NCBI GenBank assembly: GCA_025350775.1
Contig: JANXXF010000492.1
Location: 1-7,119, forward strand
DNA: 7,119 nucleotides
Direction: 5' to 3'
Source of the DNA: Actinomycetes bacterium
GTDB lineage: Bacteria > Actinomycetota > Thermoleophilia > Gaiellales > Gaiellaceae
Made by a program: the position numbers and the translations under genes. The notes below the pieces were generated by a model. That model had not been told where the DNA came from, searched no databases, and saw nothing but the letters and a program-made list of their open reading frames with translations. How positions within the stretch are numbered: position 1 is the stretch's first letter; every line of letters starts with the position of its first letter. Positions 5,743 to 7,119 of this stretch are shown here, one piece after another.

Positions 5743-6882
5743 CTACTTGCCGATCGTGCAGCCGGGCTGGTACGTGCCGCCCGGTGGCGGCGGCTGCGGT
5801 GCCGACCGGCCCATGAACATCTGCACGACCTGACGGTTCAGCTCGGTCGGCAGGATCACGGATGCACCGCCGGCAGTGCTGGGGTCGCCGCCGAGCCGGC
5901 AGTGCAGCGCCTTCCCGCTCGACGCGCGGAAGCGCACCCAGCCGAGCTGGAGGAGATCCCAGGCCGACAGGTCGGTGGCCAGCGGCCTCAGCAGGCTGCC
6001 GCCGATGAAGGGCAGGTGGAAGAAGGTGCCGACGCTCGCCAGCCTGTCGCCGACGGCGCTGACGACCTGCTGCTGGCGTGACCCGCGCGTGAAGTCGGTG
6101 TCGCCGGCATCGAGCCTGTTCTCGCGGATGCGCGAGTAGGCGAGCGCACGGCGACCGTCCAGCGTAATCTTGCCCTTGCCGAAGCTCCAGCCCTTCCAAT
6201 GGCGGCAGACGGCTGCCGTGTACGGGCAGTCGAAGCGGTTGGACAGGATCTCCTTCCCGTTGTCGACGGTGACGCCGCCGATCGCGTCGATCAGGTCGCG
6301 GAAGCTGCTGAAGTCGACGACCGCGACATGGTTCACCTCGAGGCCGGTGAAGTCCTTGACCGCGCGCAGTTGGAGGGCCGCGCCGCCGATCTGGTAGGCG
6401 GCGTTGATCTTCTGCCGGCCGTGCGAGGAGATCTCGACATAGAGGTCGCGCGGGATCGACAGGTAGTTGATCCGGTGTCGCTTCGGGTCGGTGCGCACGA
6501 GCATGATCGAGTCGGCGTGCCGGTCGCCCGCCCGGCCGGCGAGGTCGCTGTGGTCGGTGCCGATCAGCAGGATCGTGGTGGCGTGTGAGAACAGGGCGCC
6601 GCCGCCCCGGGCAAGTTGGGAGCCGGTCGCGGCGTCGATACGCTTGCCGGCCGCGCCGACGCCGCCCTGCAACACGACGTACCCGGCGATGCCCCAGCCG
6701 ACGAGAAAGAGGATCAGGCCCAGCAGCAGCCCGCCGACGAGCAGCCCGCTGCGGAGGCGTCGCCGTCCGCGGGAGCGCCCTCGCCGCGGCGGCTTGCCGT
6801 CGCCGGCCTTGTGTTCCTGCGGGACGGTGCCGCGATTGCGCCCACCGCGGTAGACGGTGTAGGGCTTGTCTCCATCAGCCAT
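5743..6882 (-). CDS. LytR-CpsA-Psr (LCP) family cell-wall glycopolymer ligase
   Basis: The product has 379 residues. It begins with a cytoplasmic N-terminus ending in an Arg-rich run (33-44), then one membrane helix (about 46-71) and an extracytoplasmic LCP domain. LCP landmarks occur in order: TILLIGTD (103-110), RHADSIMLVRTDP (121-133), SIPRDLYVEI (142-151) with Arg145 and Asp146, KINAAY (158-163), DFSSFRDLIDAIGGVTVD (190-207), LDGRRALAYSRIR (241-253) and DTDFTRGSRQQQ (261-272). These supply the Arg and Asp residues that bind the polyprenyl pyrophosphate and magnesium. Family members attach teichoic-acid-like polymers, capsule or arabinogalactan to peptidoglycan. The tail (360-379) is Pro-rich and ends GCTIGK; there is no LytR_C domain. 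Cys219/226, 328 and 375 lie outside the membrane and may form disulfides. The frame is open for 45 codons upstream, but that stretch overlaps the divergent ROK gene, and MADGDKPYTVYRGG is a natural N-terminus. No Shine-Dalgarno sequence precedes this ATG. Confidence 0.93.
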   Translation of the reverse strand: MADGDKPYTVYRGGRNRGTVPQEHKAGDGKPPRRGRSRGRRRLRSGLLVGGLLLGLILFLVGWGIAGYVVLQGGVGAAGKRIDAATGSQLARGGGALFSHATTILLIGTDHSDLAGRAGDRHADSIMLVRTDPKRHRINYLSIPRDLYVEISSHGRQKINAAYQIGGAALQLRAVKDFTGLEVNHVAVVDFSSFRDLIDAIGGVTVDNGKEILSNRFDCPYTAAVCRHWKGWSFGKGKITLDGRRALAYSRIRENRLDAGDTDFTRGSRQQQVVSAVGDRLASVGTFFHLPFIGGSLLRPLATDLSAWDLLQLGWVRFRASSGKALHCRLGGDPSTAGGASVILPTELNRQVVQMFMGRSAPQPPPPGGTYQPGCTIGK

Positions 6883-6891
6883 GCGCGCCGG

Positions 6892-6898
6892 TATCGTA
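6892..6898. promoter_or_regulatory. Overlapping divergent -10 elements of LCP and ROK genes
   Basis: The seven bases TATCGTA contain TATCGT on the + strand (6892-6897) and TACGAT on the - strand (6898-6893), each a TAnnnT box pointing at its gene. The - strand box lies ten bases before the LCP ATG and the + strand box eleven bases before the TTG at 6909. Only 26 bases separate the genes, so both promoters must overlap. I find no clear -35 on either side. Confidence 0.42.
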
Positions 6899-6908
6899 GC
6901 CGCGGGAT

Positions 6909-7119
6909 TTGAAGCAACAGGCCGTGATCGGAGTGGATCTGGGCGGAACGACGATTCGCGCCGCTGTCGTCGACGACAGCGACACCATCGTCGCCCGCGT
7001 GCATCGGCCCACGCCACTGGACAGCCAGGCCGATCTGCTCGCCGCCCTCGAAGGCGCGATCGGCGATCTGCTGACGCCCGACATCGCGGCGATCGGCGTG
7101 GCGGTGCCGTCGCGTATCG
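6909..7119 (+). CDS. ROK-family sugar kinase, N-terminal part only
   Basis: The frame runs off the right edge, with 70 codons visible. VIGVDLGGTTIRAAVVD (residues 6-22 from TTG) is the N-terminal ATP phosphate-binding motif of the actin-like ROK kinase/repressor family, and AIGVAVPS near the end of the window matches the G-x-G-x-P-G region in which Ser replaces Gly. Members include glucokinase, N-acetylglucosamine and fructose kinases, and transcriptional repressors. No DNA-binding domain precedes the ATP motif, so a kinase is much more likely than an NagC/XylR-type repressor. The substrate cannot be told without the HxCGxxGC zinc motif and sugar-binding residues beyond the window. The start is uncertain: TTG at 6909 gives MKQQAVIGVD, while GTG at 6924 gives MIGVD. 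Neither has a good Shine-Dalgarno sequence, and an in-frame TAG at 6897-6899 bars anything earlier. It is divergent from the LCP gene. Confidence 0.85.
   Translation, partial: MKQQAVIGVDLGGTTIRAAVVDDSDTIVARVHRPTPLDSQADLLAALEGAIGDLLTPDIAAIGVAVPSRI

Noticed and set aside
5477..6199. 240-codon - strand open frame across fmdB and the LCP 3' half
   Set aside because: Its acidic, Pro-rich part is simply the antisense of the Ser/Gly tail, and the rest shadows the LCP frame. No independent coding signal.
6883..7017. 45-codon N-terminal extension of the LCP protein
   Set aside because: The extension is antisense to the ROK ATP-binding motif and Arg/Ser/Pro-rich. The MADGDKPY start is more natural and sits behind a -10-like box.

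Overview
The window is very GC-rich (about 70% or more by eye), densely coded and strongly biased to G/C in third codon positions. It reads as an ordinary chromosomal segment of a high-GC actinobacterium. A Thermoleophilia-like (Gaiellales/Solirubrobacterales) soil lineage is my best guess. That guess rests on composition, a futalosine-pathway gene, a GYD-domain protein, a CxxGH-type FmdB protein and several apparently leaderless starts. It is an inference, not a placement.

Left part (1-1561, all +): the 3' end of a futalosine hydrolase (mqnB, menaquinone synthesis), then a 262-residue polytopic membrane protein and a 94-residue GYD-domain protein with a strong ribosome binding site. Middle (1608-3367, all -): a two-gene pseudouridine catabolism operon, with a PfkB-family sugar kinase (probable pseudouridine kinase) overlapping pseudouridine-5'-phosphate glycosidase (psuG) by four bases. 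The kinase makes pseudouridine 5'-phosphate and PsuG splits it to uracil and ribose 5-phosphate. Divergent from it lies a 66-residue single-pass membrane protein of unknown function (3403-3603, +).

Right part: the small gene's 3' end overlaps, tail to tail, a large GT-C (family 39-like) membrane glycosyltransferase (3564-5213, -). This is divergent from an FmdB-type zinc-ribbon protein with a long Ser/Gly tail (5310-5705, +). Next comes a convergent LytR-CpsA-Psr (LCP) cell-wall ligase (5743-6882, -). The window ends inside a ROK-family sugar kinase (from about 6909, +) divergent from the LCP gene. The glycosyltransferase and LCP protein both suggest cell-envelope glycopolymer assembly, but they are in separate transcription units.

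I see no mobile element, CRISPR array, tRNA, rRNA or defence island. The most interesting signals are regulatory and small-scale: a recurring TAnnnT box 7-10 bases before starts that lack a Shine-Dalgarno sequence, a nearly symmetrical -10 element shared by the divergent LCP and ROK genes, an FmdB zinc ribbon lacking its second cysteine, and a 30-bp tandem duplication in that gene's tail. No gap between genes exceeds 100 bases.
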